NCBI RefSeq assembly: GCF_003259255.1
Contig: NZ_QGOL01000016.1
Location: 62,001-126,000, forward strand
From: Algoriphagus litoralis
GTDB taxonomy: Bacteria > Bacteroidota > Bacteroidia > Cytophagales > Cyclobacteriaceae
Reading direction: 5' to 3'
DNA length: 64,000 bases
In this document: piece after piece, positions 17,164-26,014 of the stretch
Layout: every line of letters begins with the position of its first letter
Numbering within the stretch: the first letter of the stretch is position 1
Translations under genes and position numbers: made by a program
Notes under the pieces: model-generated
What the model was told of the DNA's origin: nothing
The model's database searches: none
Seen by the model: only the letters and a program-made list of their open reading frames with translations

Positions 17164-19584
17164 TTATTCATTTTTCAAGTAATCAACAGGATTATTCGCA
17201 GCTGTTTTGAAACTCTGATAACTCACCGTCAACCAAGAAATAACAATTGAAAGAAGTCCTGCTAATAGGATCAGCAGCATGTCCACCTCTACCCGATAGG
17301 CAAAATTCACCAGCCAATAATTGGTCATAAAGTAGTAGGCCAAAGGCCCTGCAATCACAAAAGCTACCAATACCAAAATCGTAAAATCCTTGCTGAGAAT
17401 GGTGACTAAATGCGCCATCGAGGCACCTAAAGTTTTCCGAATGCTAATTTCCTTCGAGCGCTGCTCGGTGGTATACGCTGCCAGCCCCAAAAGACCAAGG
17501 CAGGCTATACCGATAGCGAGTATCGTGAAAATCAGAATGATATTTCCCATTTTCTGCTCTGCAATAAAGAGCGCCTCAAAATTCTGGTCAACAAAGGAAT
17601 ACTCGAATGGAGCGCCGTCGGAATGCTTCCTCCAAGTGGCTTCCAGAAAATCCAGTTTGGGCTTAAGCTCTCCCGGACCGAAGCGGATCGCCATTTCCTG
17701 ATTGGAAATCGAACCCAGGGTCATGATTAAGGGTCTGACAGAGGATTTTAAACTTTCAAAATTAAAGTCCCGAAGTACGCCAATAACTGTCCGCTCTACA
17801 GGTTCGGAGTTTACATTCCAAAATCCTCCCAGCCGTTGGGTTCCGTCCAGTTTGGTCCATCCCATTTGTTTAAATGCACTTTCATTGACGAGAATTGCTC
17901 CCGTATCACTGGGGAACTCGCGGGAAAAGAACCGACCCTGAACCAATTCATATTTCATGGTTTCGAGTTGGTCATGATCGACAAAATTGATGTTGCAGAG
18001 AAAATCCTGCTCGGTATCGGAGGTTCTGAAAACCGAATTCCAATCGATATTAGGAGGCAGCGCATTGGCAAAACTAGCAGACACAAATCCCGAGTTGCTG
18101 AGCAACTCCTGTTTGAAAGCCTCTGCATTGGTTCCAAGGGCCCGTGTATGGAGGAGTTTTAGGACATTTTCTTTTTCAAAACCCAAATCCATCTCTTGCA
18201 TGTAGCGGAGTTGCTTATAGACCACCATGCTGCTGATGATTAGGGAAATGGAAATAATAAATTGGAATACGACAAGCCCATTCCTGAACTTGGATCGTTT
18301 GACACCGCTTCGGATTTTCCCCTTTAGGACTGAGACCGGTGAAAATGAGGTCAGATAGAATGCCGGATAAGAACCAGCCAAAAGCCCAATAGCCACGATG
18401 AAAATCAAATACCCAGGAAGCACAAATGGATTGAGGAAAATCTCCAGACCCAGGTCTTTTCCAGAGAGGGAGTTGAATGGATGCAAGGCGAGCAAGATCA
18501 GTCCCAATGCAAAAAACCCAGAAGCAAAACTATAGACCATTGATTCAGAAATGAATTGACCGATCAATCTGCCTTTACCTGCACCCACAGACTTCCTGAC
18601 GCCAACTTCTTTCGCCCGATTTGAAGCCCGTGCTGTTGACAAATTCATGAAATTGATACAGGCGATGACGATGATGAAGGCTGCAATGGCTCCAAAGACA
18701 TACAAGTACTGGATACTTCCTGAGGGTTTGAGCTCATCACTGAGTTCAGAATGCAGATGAATTTCGCTCATCGGCATGGTATGGTAGCCAAACTGATTGC
18801 CTTGGGCAACAAATGCCTCCAGCGTAATTCCCAGATATTTCTCGATCTCCGGTCCGAAATACTTTTGAATGAAAGAATCCAAAGCAACTTTAACCTTGGT
18901 GGGGTCACTACCGGGATGGATTCGATAGTAGGTGTACAGGTTATTTGATGACCACTGTAGATCCTTCATGTATTCCCAGCTGTCACCGGAGAGGATCATG
19001 TCAAAAGTAAGGTGGGAATTGTGAGGCGGATCAGCAACCACACCGGATACTGTGGTGAGCTTTTTATCTGATCCCCGAAATATTAGCTGCCCAATCGGGT
19101 CGGCATCTCCAAAATATTTCCTCGCAACACTCTCAGTCAACACGATTTTGTCCGGACCAACCAGAGCTGTTTTGGCATCGCCCTGAAGCAGTTCAAATCC
19201 AAAAAAATCAAAAAAATTCGGTTCGGACACCAGCATCATTGGCTCAGTGAAAGCCTTTTCTTCGTAACGGATCGGTGTAGTACGAAAAGCGCCCAGTTTA
19301 ATTGCATCGGCGACTTCAGGAACCTCATCCTTTAGCGCTTGCGCTACCGGAGCGGGAGACAAGGCCATATTGAATTCATTGCCGTTCATTTTGCCCTGCA
19401 TATTGACCCGGTAGATCAATTCACTTTGGGGATGAAAATTGTCGTAGCTTAACTCATCGACAATGAAGATAACAATCAGAATACTGGCTGCCATTCCAAG
19501 GCTCAACCCAAGAATATTTATGGCTGAATAAAATTTGTTTTTGAGCAGTGTCCGATAGGCGATTTTGAAATAGTTTTTGAACAT
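17164..19584 (-). CDS. FtsX/MacB-type ABC transporter permease (806 aa)
   Basis: The start is set at the ATG at 19584 because it gives the family N-terminus MFKNYFKIAYRTLLKNK; an in-frame extension to 19674 has no family resemblance. The coupling motifs are RAKEVGVRKSVGA and RSKEISIRKTLGA, the second with Ser in place of the usual Gly. The tail is NPVDYLKNE. A terminator behind the permease upstream (19704-19728) shows that this gene has its own promoter within about 19585-19690, where no clear motif is seen. Confidence 0.93.
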   Translation of the reverse strand: MFKNYFKIAYRTLLKNKFYSAINILGLSLGMAASILIVIFIVDELSYDNFHPQSELIYRVNMQGKMNGNEFNMALSPAPVAQALKDEVPEVADAIKLGAFRTTPIRYEEKAFTEPMMLVSEPNFFDFFGFELLQGDAKTALVGPDKIVLTESVARKYFGDADPIGQLIFRGSDKKLTTVSGVVADPPHNSHLTFDMILSGDSWEYMKDLQWSSNNLYTYYRIHPGSDPTKVKVALDSFIQKYFGPEIEKYLGITLEAFVAQGNQFGYHTMPMSEIHLHSELSDELKPSGSIQYLYVFGAIAAFIIVIACINFMNLSTARASNRAKEVGVRKSVGAGKGRLIGQFISESMVYSFASGFFALGLILLALHPFNSLSGKDLGLEIFLNPFVLPGYLIFIVAIGLLAGSYPAFYLTSFSPVSVLKGKIRSGVKRSKFRNGLVVFQFIISISLIISSMVVYKQLRYMQEMDLGFEKENVLKLLHTRALGTNAEAFKQELLSNSGFVSASFANALPPNIDWNSVFRTSDTEQDFLCNINFVDHDQLETMKYELVQGRFFSREFPSDTGAILVNESAFKQMGWTKLDGTQRLGGFWNVNSEPVERTVIGVLRDFNFESLKSSVRPLIMTLGSISNQEMAIRFGPGELKPKLDFLEATWRKHSDGAPFEYSFVDQNFEALFIAEQKMGNIILIFTILAIGIACLGLLGLAAYTTEQRSKEISIRKTLGASMAHLVTILSKDFTILVLVAFVIAGPLAYYFMTNYWLVNFAYRVEVDMLLILLAGLLSIVISWLTVSYQSFKTAANNPVDYLKNE

Positions 19585-19689
19585 AATCTGGGTAAGGCGT
19601 TGGTTTAGATTTAAAAAAAAGAGTTGGTTTAGTTTTCTTTCTATTGGATGCAGGCCTAAGCCAAAGGGTTGCATCGGATATCCAGAGTT

Positions 19690-19728
19690 TTTTTAAAAAA
19701 AAAGGTCTTTGGAAAATTCCCAAAGACC
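19690..19728 (-). terminator. Rho-independent terminator behind permease at 19788
   Basis: A perfect 9-bp stem GGTCTTTGG/CCAAAGACC (19704-19712 with 19720-19728, 7-nt loop) is followed on the minus strand by nine or more T (complement of 19695-19703). It lies about 60 nt past the stop codon at 19788 and separates the two permease transcripts. Confidence 0.85.
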
Positions 19729-19787
19729 CTGTCAACCAATTTATTAACTAGTTATTTCCTTAAAACCTTCCTAGCTCATGGGAAATA

Positions 19788-22190
19788 TTATTCATTTTTG
19801 ATAGCCTCCACAGGATTGGACCAAGCAGCACGAACGGCCTGAATCCCTACAGTCAATATGGCTGTAAGCAGACTCAAAAAACCTGCAAGCACAAAGGTCA
19901 TGGTCGATAAGCCTGAGCGATAGGGAAATTCCTGCTGCCAAGCGTCCATGAAATACCAAGAAATCGGAACTGCCAGTACAATTCCCAGAATCACCAGAAC
20001 CATGAAATCCCCACTGATTAATTTGATCAGACTTTGACTACTGGCTCCCAGTACTTTTCGGATTCCGATCTCTTTGGTTCGCTGCTGAACCTCATATGCA
20101 GCCAGTGCAAAAAGTCCCAAGCAGGAAATCACAATCGCCAAAATTCCAGCAATACTGAAGGCCAGACTCAATTGCGCTTCCTGCTGATATTGCCTGGCAA
20201 AAACTTCATCAATAAAGGAATAATTGAAGGGGTTGCCCGGAAAAATTTCCTGGTAGATCGCCTGAATATCTGCAAGATTAGCTTTCATATTGGTAGACTC
20301 CATGGTCAGGGTGAAGAATCCATCCGCCTGACTAGCCAAAAAGATGGTTGGTTTGATCTCTTCTCTGAGTGACATGTGGTGGTAATCCTTCACTACCCCG
20401 ACTACTTCAAAAGGCTGACCCCAAAGGATACTTTGTCCTGCAGCCGATTCAGGATTTTGAAATCCCAACTGCTTGGCAGCTTTTTCATTTAAAATCACTT
20501 TGTTGATGGAATTCCAGCTCGCCTCCGTTTCTTCAGTGGTAAAGTTTCTTCCGGCCAGCAAATCGATTTCATACACTGGAAAAAACTGCTCGTCTATAAT
20601 CAACATTGAATAATTGTAGTTTTCATCCTCAGGTCGTGGAACCATCGGAGTGATCCCACCTGCAGAGAAATTGAAACCAATTCCGGGAATGTTGTTGGAA
20701 CCGGCCATTTGATCAATGTAAGCCTTGGACCGGAGCGTTTCTTTGAAGGCATTCATTTTCGATCCCTTGTTTTCGCCGGCATCATTTGGTCCTGCGATAG
20801 CCACTTTTTGATTCACATTCATGCCCAGATTTTGATTTTGCATGAATGAAAGTTGGTCTTTGATGACCAGGGTGCAGATGATTATACCCACGGATATCAC
20901 AAACTGGAAAACCACCAAGGATTTTCTCAAAAGTTGAGAGTCAGGTTTGAATTTCAGCTTTGATTTTTTGTCAAAGCTCCCTGAAATTGCCACCACATAA
21001 ATCCCAGAAATCAGAGCACAGGTCAGCATAATTCCAAAAATCAACAGGATAATCTGGGGCTGCACCAAAGATCCCAACCAGATCGGTTGACCAAATACTT
21101 GGCTCAGGAGCGGGCCAAAAAGATAAATCAGAAGACCTGAAATCAAGGCTGCCGAAGTAAGCAATACCAGAGTTTCAGTCATAAACTGCTGTGCCAATTG
21201 CCAGGATTGGGCACCTAAGACTTTCCTCATTTTGACCTCTTTGATTCGGGTCAGAATGGAGGCAGAGGATAGATTAAGGTAGTTGACATAGGCAATCCCC
21301 AAGATCAACACCGCGATGGCTAAGAATACCAAAACCGAACCCATGCGAGAAAAGGTCGGCAATGGATCACTGATACTGCTTCCTAAATGAATTGATTCGA
21401 TCGGCTGGAGGATGATTTCAACCTTTTCAGACCCCGGATTTTTACGAATAAAGCTGGTCAATTGGGCTGACAAATCTTCAGCGGCTCCTGTTGAATTCGC
21501 GAGTAAATACAGATTAACAAATCCTGATTCGAGGCCATTGGGATCTGCCCAGTCATTTCCACTGCGGTAGGCTGGATTTTCTAGGGTATGAATTGACACA
21601 AAGACTTCTCCCTTCAGATCTGAGCGATCTGGAATAGCCTCTAGCACGCCTTTGACAGTTAATTCCACTTTTCCAAACTGATTACTCAGCGTAAAAACTT
21701 TACCCAAGGGGTCCTGCGATCCAAAAAGTTTTTGCGCTATCTGTTCCGAAATCACGGCCGTATTTGGATCTGACAAATCTGCCTCCCCTCTTTTCTTGGG
21801 AAATGAAAAATCACGGAAAAAACTCCCTTCTACAAAAATGATCTGCTCCTCTGTAAACGCGAGGTCTGTATCCGGCACAGCGATCAATCCACTGGCAATC
21901 CCTTCTGCAAATCGGTTGACAGATTCTACCTGATCAAAGTTATTTTTGATAATGGATGCGTATCCCGGGGGCAAATAAGTTTCATAAGTACCCTCTCCCT
22001 CGGTGACCACGACTCGATATAAGTCGTCTTTGCGAGCATGAAAGTCATTGTAGCTCCATTCGGTAGCCACATAAGCAAACAAGACTAGGAAAGTCACCAA
22101 ACCCAGCACTAAGCCAAGCAGATTGACCAAGGAAAAAAGTCTACGCTTCAGCAGACTACGAATAGAAATTCTCAGGTAGTTAAGAAACAT
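19788..22190 (-). CDS. FtsX/MacB-type ABC transporter permease (800 aa)
   Basis: This complete paralogue has a diverged N-terminus (MFLNYLRISIRSLLKRRLFS). Its first coupling motif is RIKEVKMRKVLGA, where the otherwise invariant Gly after E-V is Lys; the second is normal (RTKEIGIRKVLGA). The tail is NPVEAIKNE. In the first membrane core the common CINFMNLSTA is replaced by AYVNYLNLSSA. These changes suggest that one half may couple differently to the ATPase. It is 116 nt downstream of the permease at 22307 and is closed by a strong terminator. Confidence 0.92.
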   Translation of the reverse strand: MFLNYLRISIRSLLKRRLFSLVNLLGLVLGLVTFLVLFAYVATEWSYNDFHARKDDLYRVVVTEGEGTYETYLPPGYASIIKNNFDQVESVNRFAEGIASGLIAVPDTDLAFTEEQIIFVEGSFFRDFSFPKKRGEADLSDPNTAVISEQIAQKLFGSQDPLGKVFTLSNQFGKVELTVKGVLEAIPDRSDLKGEVFVSIHTLENPAYRSGNDWADPNGLESGFVNLYLLANSTGAAEDLSAQLTSFIRKNPGSEKVEIILQPIESIHLGSSISDPLPTFSRMGSVLVFLAIAVLILGIAYVNYLNLSSASILTRIKEVKMRKVLGAQSWQLAQQFMTETLVLLTSAALISGLLIYLFGPLLSQVFGQPIWLGSLVQPQIILLIFGIMLTCALISGIYVVAISGSFDKKSKLKFKPDSQLLRKSLVVFQFVISVGIIICTLVIKDQLSFMQNQNLGMNVNQKVAIAGPNDAGENKGSKMNAFKETLRSKAYIDQMAGSNNIPGIGFNFSAGGITPMVPRPEDENYNYSMLIIDEQFFPVYEIDLLAGRNFTTEETEASWNSINKVILNEKAAKQLGFQNPESAAGQSILWGQPFEVVGVVKDYHHMSLREEIKPTIFLASQADGFFTLTMESTNMKANLADIQAIYQEIFPGNPFNYSFIDEVFARQYQQEAQLSLAFSIAGILAIVISCLGLFALAAYEVQQRTKEIGIRKVLGASSQSLIKLISGDFMVLVILGIVLAVPISWYFMDAWQQEFPYRSGLSTMTFVLAGFLSLLTAILTVGIQAVRAAWSNPVEAIKNE

Positions 22191-22306
22191 GGGTTAGCGC
22201 AAGTTTAAGGTGAGCAGTAATTTTTAAGCATAATGTTGAATCCTCTTTTGGCACCTTGTAAACCATCCTTCGTATCGGGTTGCTTTTCACCTTCCCGCAA
22301 AATAGG

Positions 22307-24688
22307 TTACTCGGATTTGATCGCTTGGACAGGGTTGGACCGAGCTGCCCTGATAGATTGGGCTGTCACAGTAACCATTGCCAAAACGAGTATCACTACT
22401 GCTGACAAAGGAATAAACCACCACTCAAAATCAATACGGTAGGCATATCCTTCCAGCCAATCATTCATAAACCAATAGGCAAATCCAGAACCCACTAAAA
22501 TGGATATGGTTACGATGATGATGAACTCTCGGTTGATCACCTGAAGAATGGAAAGCGTGGATGCTCCGAGCACTTTGCGAATGCCGATTTCTTTGGTCTT
22601 TTGCTCCGCGATATGAGCAGATAATCCGAGGAGTCCCAAGCAGGAAATGAGAATCGTAAGAATACTGAAATATTGGGCTAGATCTCTGAGGCGGACATCA
22701 TCCTGATACAGTCTGGCATAATTTTCATCGGCAAACTGATATGTAAATGGAAACTGTGGGTTTAATTCTTCACTGACCGACTGAATAAATGACAGTGTGG
22801 ACTCCATTTGCTCAGGTTTCACTTTTACAAAAGCATTGGCGCTAAAAGTTGGATCCAAGATCATGAAAGCTGGCTCCATGGATTCATGAAAACTTTGAAA
22901 GTGAAAATTTTCCACCACTCCGGTGACTTGTCTTTCTTCACCATTGATGGTAATGGAGCGAAGTTCAGAGTCACTTTGAGTGATCAGTTCAAGCGCTTTT
23001 CTGTTGATGATTACAGACTGGATAGAATCTGCCCCTTTAGCTATCGAAAAATCAGTTCCTTCGATCAACTTCATCCCCATGGTCTCCACAAAGTCATAAT
23101 CCACCAGTATTCGCTCAAACAATGCACTGAAATCGGGGTCTTTGCCCTCCCAGTCCACTCCGCCAGTATTGCTGTTTCTTCCCAAAAGACTGTGTGTGGA
23201 TCGGGTGACGGACTCGATGTCTGGATTGGATTCCAATCGGGACTTGAAGATGTCATATTTAGAGAAAAGCTCCCCTTCTAAAGGAACGAGAAGCAACTGA
23301 TCCTTTTCATATCCAAGATCCTGACTGAGCGCATAATTGATTTGCTTGAAGATCACTACCGTAGATACAATCATGCCTGAGGCCAAGATAAATTGGAAAA
23401 AAACCAACCCCTTTCTGGCAAAAACGACATTTTTGCTTCCTGTCAGGTGATTTTTGAACACCGAAACAACCTTGGTGCCTGAGAGATAAAAAGCGGGATA
23501 GCTACCCGCAACCAGGCCAGTGAAAGCCAAAATTCCAAGAAATTGCAGCCAAAAGACGGGGTCTCCAAAAGGAATCTCCAGTGTTTTGGAGGTCAGATTA
23601 TTAAAAACAGGGATCGTCACCTGTACTAAAATCAAGGCCAGCAAACCAGAAAACATCGTCACCAAAACCGATTCACTCAGGAACTGGTAAACCAAAGAAC
23701 TTTTGTCAGCGCCGGACACTTTGCGAACCCCTACTTCTTTGGCCCGCTTTTGTGATTTGGAAGTAGAGAGATTCATGAAATTGATACAGGCAATAATCAG
23801 GATGAAAAAGCCGATCATGGCAAACAACTTGACCGTCTTGATTCTCCCTTCCTGCAGCAATCCATCTTTCCAAGATCCATAGAGGTAAAGTTGACTTTGA
23901 GGAAATACGAAGAGCTCCACATTGCTATCTTCATTATCTGCACTTCGCTGTTTTTGAATATAGTCCTTGATCGAGGCAGAAAACTGATCAGGATCGGTTC
24001 CTTCCTGAAGTTTAATCACTGTGCTGGGGCCGTTGTTTCCCCAGTATTTCAGCCATTCATTGTAGGGCTTATCAAACATCACCTGATATGGCAGAATATA
24101 TTCGAACCGGGATGGTACCGAATTTCCCAAATCTGCCAACACTCCCCGAACGATATATAATTCCTTTTCCTCATTGGAAATCAATTCTACTGATTCTCCG
24201 ATCACATCCGTTTTCCCAAAAAGTTTCACTGCCCCTTCTTCCGTCAAAATGATCGAAGATTTATCTGCTAGGGCTTTTTCTCGGCTACCATACAGTAAAG
24301 GGTACTGCATGATTTGAAGATAATCTGCTCCTGCATAAAATCCATTGAGCTTCACTTTGTTGTCTTCCTGCACAAAGAGATGCTCCTCAGTCCAGGAATA
24401 CGTTGCAGCAATCTCAACCTCGGCAAGGTTTTCTTTCATGCTCTCTGCCAAAATCCCAGGAGTCGAATTGGTGGTGAAAATCTGATCTCCATAAGACTGA
24501 TGCTCCATCACCCGATAGACTCGATCAATCTCTGCCAATCCTTTTCCTACCTCAAATTCACTTTTGATCCATAGTCCGATCAGGATCGCAGCCCAAAGAC
24601 CCAGAGCGAGTCCGAACAGATTGATAAAAAACGTGAGTTTGTTTTTAGCAAAACCCCGAAATGCGATTTTTAGATAGTTGGTTAGCAT
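22307..24688 (-). CDS. FtsX/MacB-type ABC transporter permease (793 aa)
   Basis: This is the shortest complete paralogue and the one nearest to the ATPase gene. Coupling motifs are RAKEVGVRKVSGA and KTKEIGIRKVLGA; the tail is NPVQAIKSE. The first periplasmic domain is shorter than in the others, and the linker after the fourth helix keeps VFFQFILASGMIVSTVVIFKQ. An 8-nt periodic repeat begins at the base next to its start codon (24689). The four-helix-bundle gene on the other strand separates it from the ATPase and adaptor genes, so it is unlikely to be read from the adaptor promoter. Confidence 0.93.
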   Translation of the reverse strand: MLTNYLKIAFRGFAKNKLTFFINLFGLALGLWAAILIGLWIKSEFEVGKGLAEIDRVYRVMEHQSYGDQIFTTNSTPGILAESMKENLAEVEIAATYSWTEEHLFVQEDNKVKLNGFYAGADYLQIMQYPLLYGSREKALADKSSIILTEEGAVKLFGKTDVIGESVELISNEEKELYIVRGVLADLGNSVPSRFEYILPYQVMFDKPYNEWLKYWGNNGPSTVIKLQEGTDPDQFSASIKDYIQKQRSADNEDSNVELFVFPQSQLYLYGSWKDGLLQEGRIKTVKLFAMIGFFILIIACINFMNLSTSKSQKRAKEVGVRKVSGADKSSLVYQFLSESVLVTMFSGLLALILVQVTIPVFNNLTSKTLEIPFGDPVFWLQFLGILAFTGLVAGSYPAFYLSGTKVVSVFKNHLTGSKNVVFARKGLVFFQFILASGMIVSTVVIFKQINYALSQDLGYEKDQLLLVPLEGELFSKYDIFKSRLESNPDIESVTRSTHSLLGRNSNTGGVDWEGKDPDFSALFERILVDYDFVETMGMKLIEGTDFSIAKGADSIQSVIINRKALELITQSDSELRSITINGEERQVTGVVENFHFQSFHESMEPAFMILDPTFSANAFVKVKPEQMESTLSFIQSVSEELNPQFPFTYQFADENYARLYQDDVRLRDLAQYFSILTILISCLGLLGLSAHIAEQKTKEIGIRKVLGASTLSILQVINREFIIIVTISILVGSGFAYWFMNDWLEGYAYRIDFEWWFIPLSAVVILVLAMVTVTAQSIRAARSNPVQAIKSE

Positions 24689-24736
24689 GGGAGTTGGGAG
24701 GTTAGGAAGTGTGGGAGTTTGAAGGTTTGTAAGAAG
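24689..24736. repeat. 8-nt periodic repeat, left flank of four-helix-bundle gene
   Basis: Six consecutive 8-nt units (GGGAGTTG, GGAGGTTA, GGAAGTGT, GGGAGTTT, GAAGGTTT, GTAAGAAG) start directly at the permease start codon. Positions 24689-24709 are the reverse complement of 25231-25251 at 18 of 21 positions. Confidence 0.75.
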
Positions 24737-24827
24737 AAGTGTTCTAAGGTTAAAGAGAGATTTTGATCATCTAATCCAATTCAATAAATTGATTTTCATA
24801 TTTTTATCCGGTTAAAATCCTCCTTAT

Positions 24828-25238
24828 ATGGAAAATTTCAAATTTGAAAAACTAAGAATCTGGCATTCTGCAATGGATTTTGGGGAGTTGATTTTTGAAG
24901 CTTCGGGCACATTCCCAGGGGATGAGAAATTCAATTTGATTTCTCAAATACGACGTGCATCTGACTCAATTGCCTTAAACATCGCAGAAGGATCTACCGG
25001 CCAATCGACGAAAGAATTCCGAAAGTTTATTGGCTATTCCTTAAGATCACTAGCTGAGTTTGTTACTTGTTTGCATAAGGCAAAAAGAAGAAAATATCTA
25101 ACCGAATCTGAATTTTCCTCTTTTTACACTCAGGCATATACTCTAATGAACAGCATGGGAGCATTTCGGGCAACTTTAAAAACTAAAATGGCTACCGAAA
25201 ATGACAATGAAAACTTCAAGGATAAACCAACTTCCTAG
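24828..25238 (+). CDS. Four helix bundle protein (23S rRNA-intervening-sequence type, 136 aa)
   Basis: The protein matches the S23/IVP four-helix-bundle family: FEKLRIWHSAMDFGELIFEA, then KFNLISQIRRASDSIALNIAEGS, then KEFRKFIGYSLRSLAE. These are the family's conserved helix 1, the RRAxxSIxxNIAEG turn, and helix 3. Such proteins were first found in intervening sequences of 23S rRNA, but most members are free-standing, and their function is unknown. The last 20 residues are polar and variable. The gene is on the opposite strand to everything around it, splits the permeases from their ATPase, and is bracketed by oppositely oriented 8-nt repeat arrays, the right one overlapping its stop codon. 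This looks like an insertion. Confidence 0.9.
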   Translation: MENFKFEKLRIWHSAMDFGELIFEASGTFPGDEKFNLISQIRRASDSIALNIAEGSTGQSTKEFRKFIGYSLRSLAEFVTCLHKAKRRKYLTESEFSSFYTQAYTLMNSMGAFRATLKTKMATENDNENFKDKPTS

Positions 25239-25270
25239 CCTCCATACTCCCCTACTCCCCAACCTCAAAC
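25231..25270. repeat. 8-nt periodic repeat, right flank of four-helix-bundle gene
   Basis: Five 8-nt units (CTTCCTAG, CCTCCATA, CTCCCCTA, CTCCCCAA, CCTCAAAC) cover the stop codon of the four-helix-bundle gene and the stop of the ATPase gene. The first 21 bases are inverted relative to 24689-24709. Confidence 0.7.
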
Positions 25271-25963
25271 ATGAAACTGCTCCCGGATATTCTCCGTCAC
25301 CACTTTACCATCAAACAGATTGATGATTCGGTGGGCATAGTTCGCATCGTGCGGAGAGTGCGTAACCATCACGATAGTAGTTCCTTCGTTATTCAATTCT
25401 TCCAAAAGTCGCATCACTTCTTCCCCGTTTGTAGAATCCAAGTTACCTGTAGGTTCATCGGCAAGGATCACAGAGGGCTTAGCCACAATCGCCCGTGCAA
25501 TGGCTACACGCTGCTGCTGACCACCAGAAAGCTGCTGAGGAAAGTGGTTTCTTCGGTGCATGATATTCATGCGGGTTAGGACTTCTTCTACTTTTTTCTT
25601 GCGCTCGTCGGAAGGAATCTTCAGGTAAAGCAAAGGCAGCTCGACATTTTCGAATACCGTCAATTCATCGATCAGGTTAAACGATTGGAATACAAACCCA
25701 ATGTTGCCTTTTCTGAGGGATGAACGCTGTCTTTCAGAGAATTTGGCAACTTCCTGATCCAGAAAATAATACTCACCACCATCGGGATTATCCAAGAGGC
25801 CGATGATATTCAGCAGGGTGGATTTACCACATCCTGATGGGCCCATGATGGCGACAAATTCACCTTTTTTAATTTCAATTTGGATTCCATCCAGCGCGGT
25901 AGTTTCCACTTCTTCAGTTGCATAGAGCTTCCGAAGGTTTACAGTTTTGATTACGTTTTCCAT
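25265..25963 (-). CDS. ABC transporter ATP-binding protein, LolD/MacB type (232 aa)
   Basis: All nucleotide-binding motifs are present: Walker A GPSGCGKST (about residues 41-49), Q-loop FQSFNLI, signature LSGGQQQRVAIARAI, Walker B VILADEPTG, and the switch His in VTHSPHDANYAH. The length and the SxNLIDELTVFENVELPL stretch place it with LolD/MacB-type ATPases that partner FtsX-like permeases. It is the only ATPase gene in the window, although nine permeases are present, so it is probably shared. It is the second gene of a transcript starting with the adaptor at 27265, 51 nt downstream of it. Confidence 0.95.
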   Translation of the reverse strand: MENVIKTVNLRKLYATEEVETTALDGIQIEIKKGEFVAIMGPSGCGKSTLLNIIGLLDNPDGGEYYFLDQEVAKFSERQRSSLRKGNIGFVFQSFNLIDELTVFENVELPLLYLKIPSDERKKKVEEVLTRMNIMHRRNHFPQQLSGGQQQRVAIARAIVAKPSVILADEPTGNLDSTNGEEVMRLLEELNNEGTTIVMVTHSPHDANYAHRIINLFDGKVVTENIREQFHV

Positions 25964-26014
25964 AGTGGGTTGAATGATTTTTATTAAGATGCAGTTTTTG
26001 AAAGATTCGTTGCA

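Noticed and set aside
24828..25238. Four-helix-bundle protein considered as Avd of a diversity-generating retroelement
   Set aside because: No reverse transcriptase, template repeat or variable repeat lies nearby; it fits the S23/IVP type.
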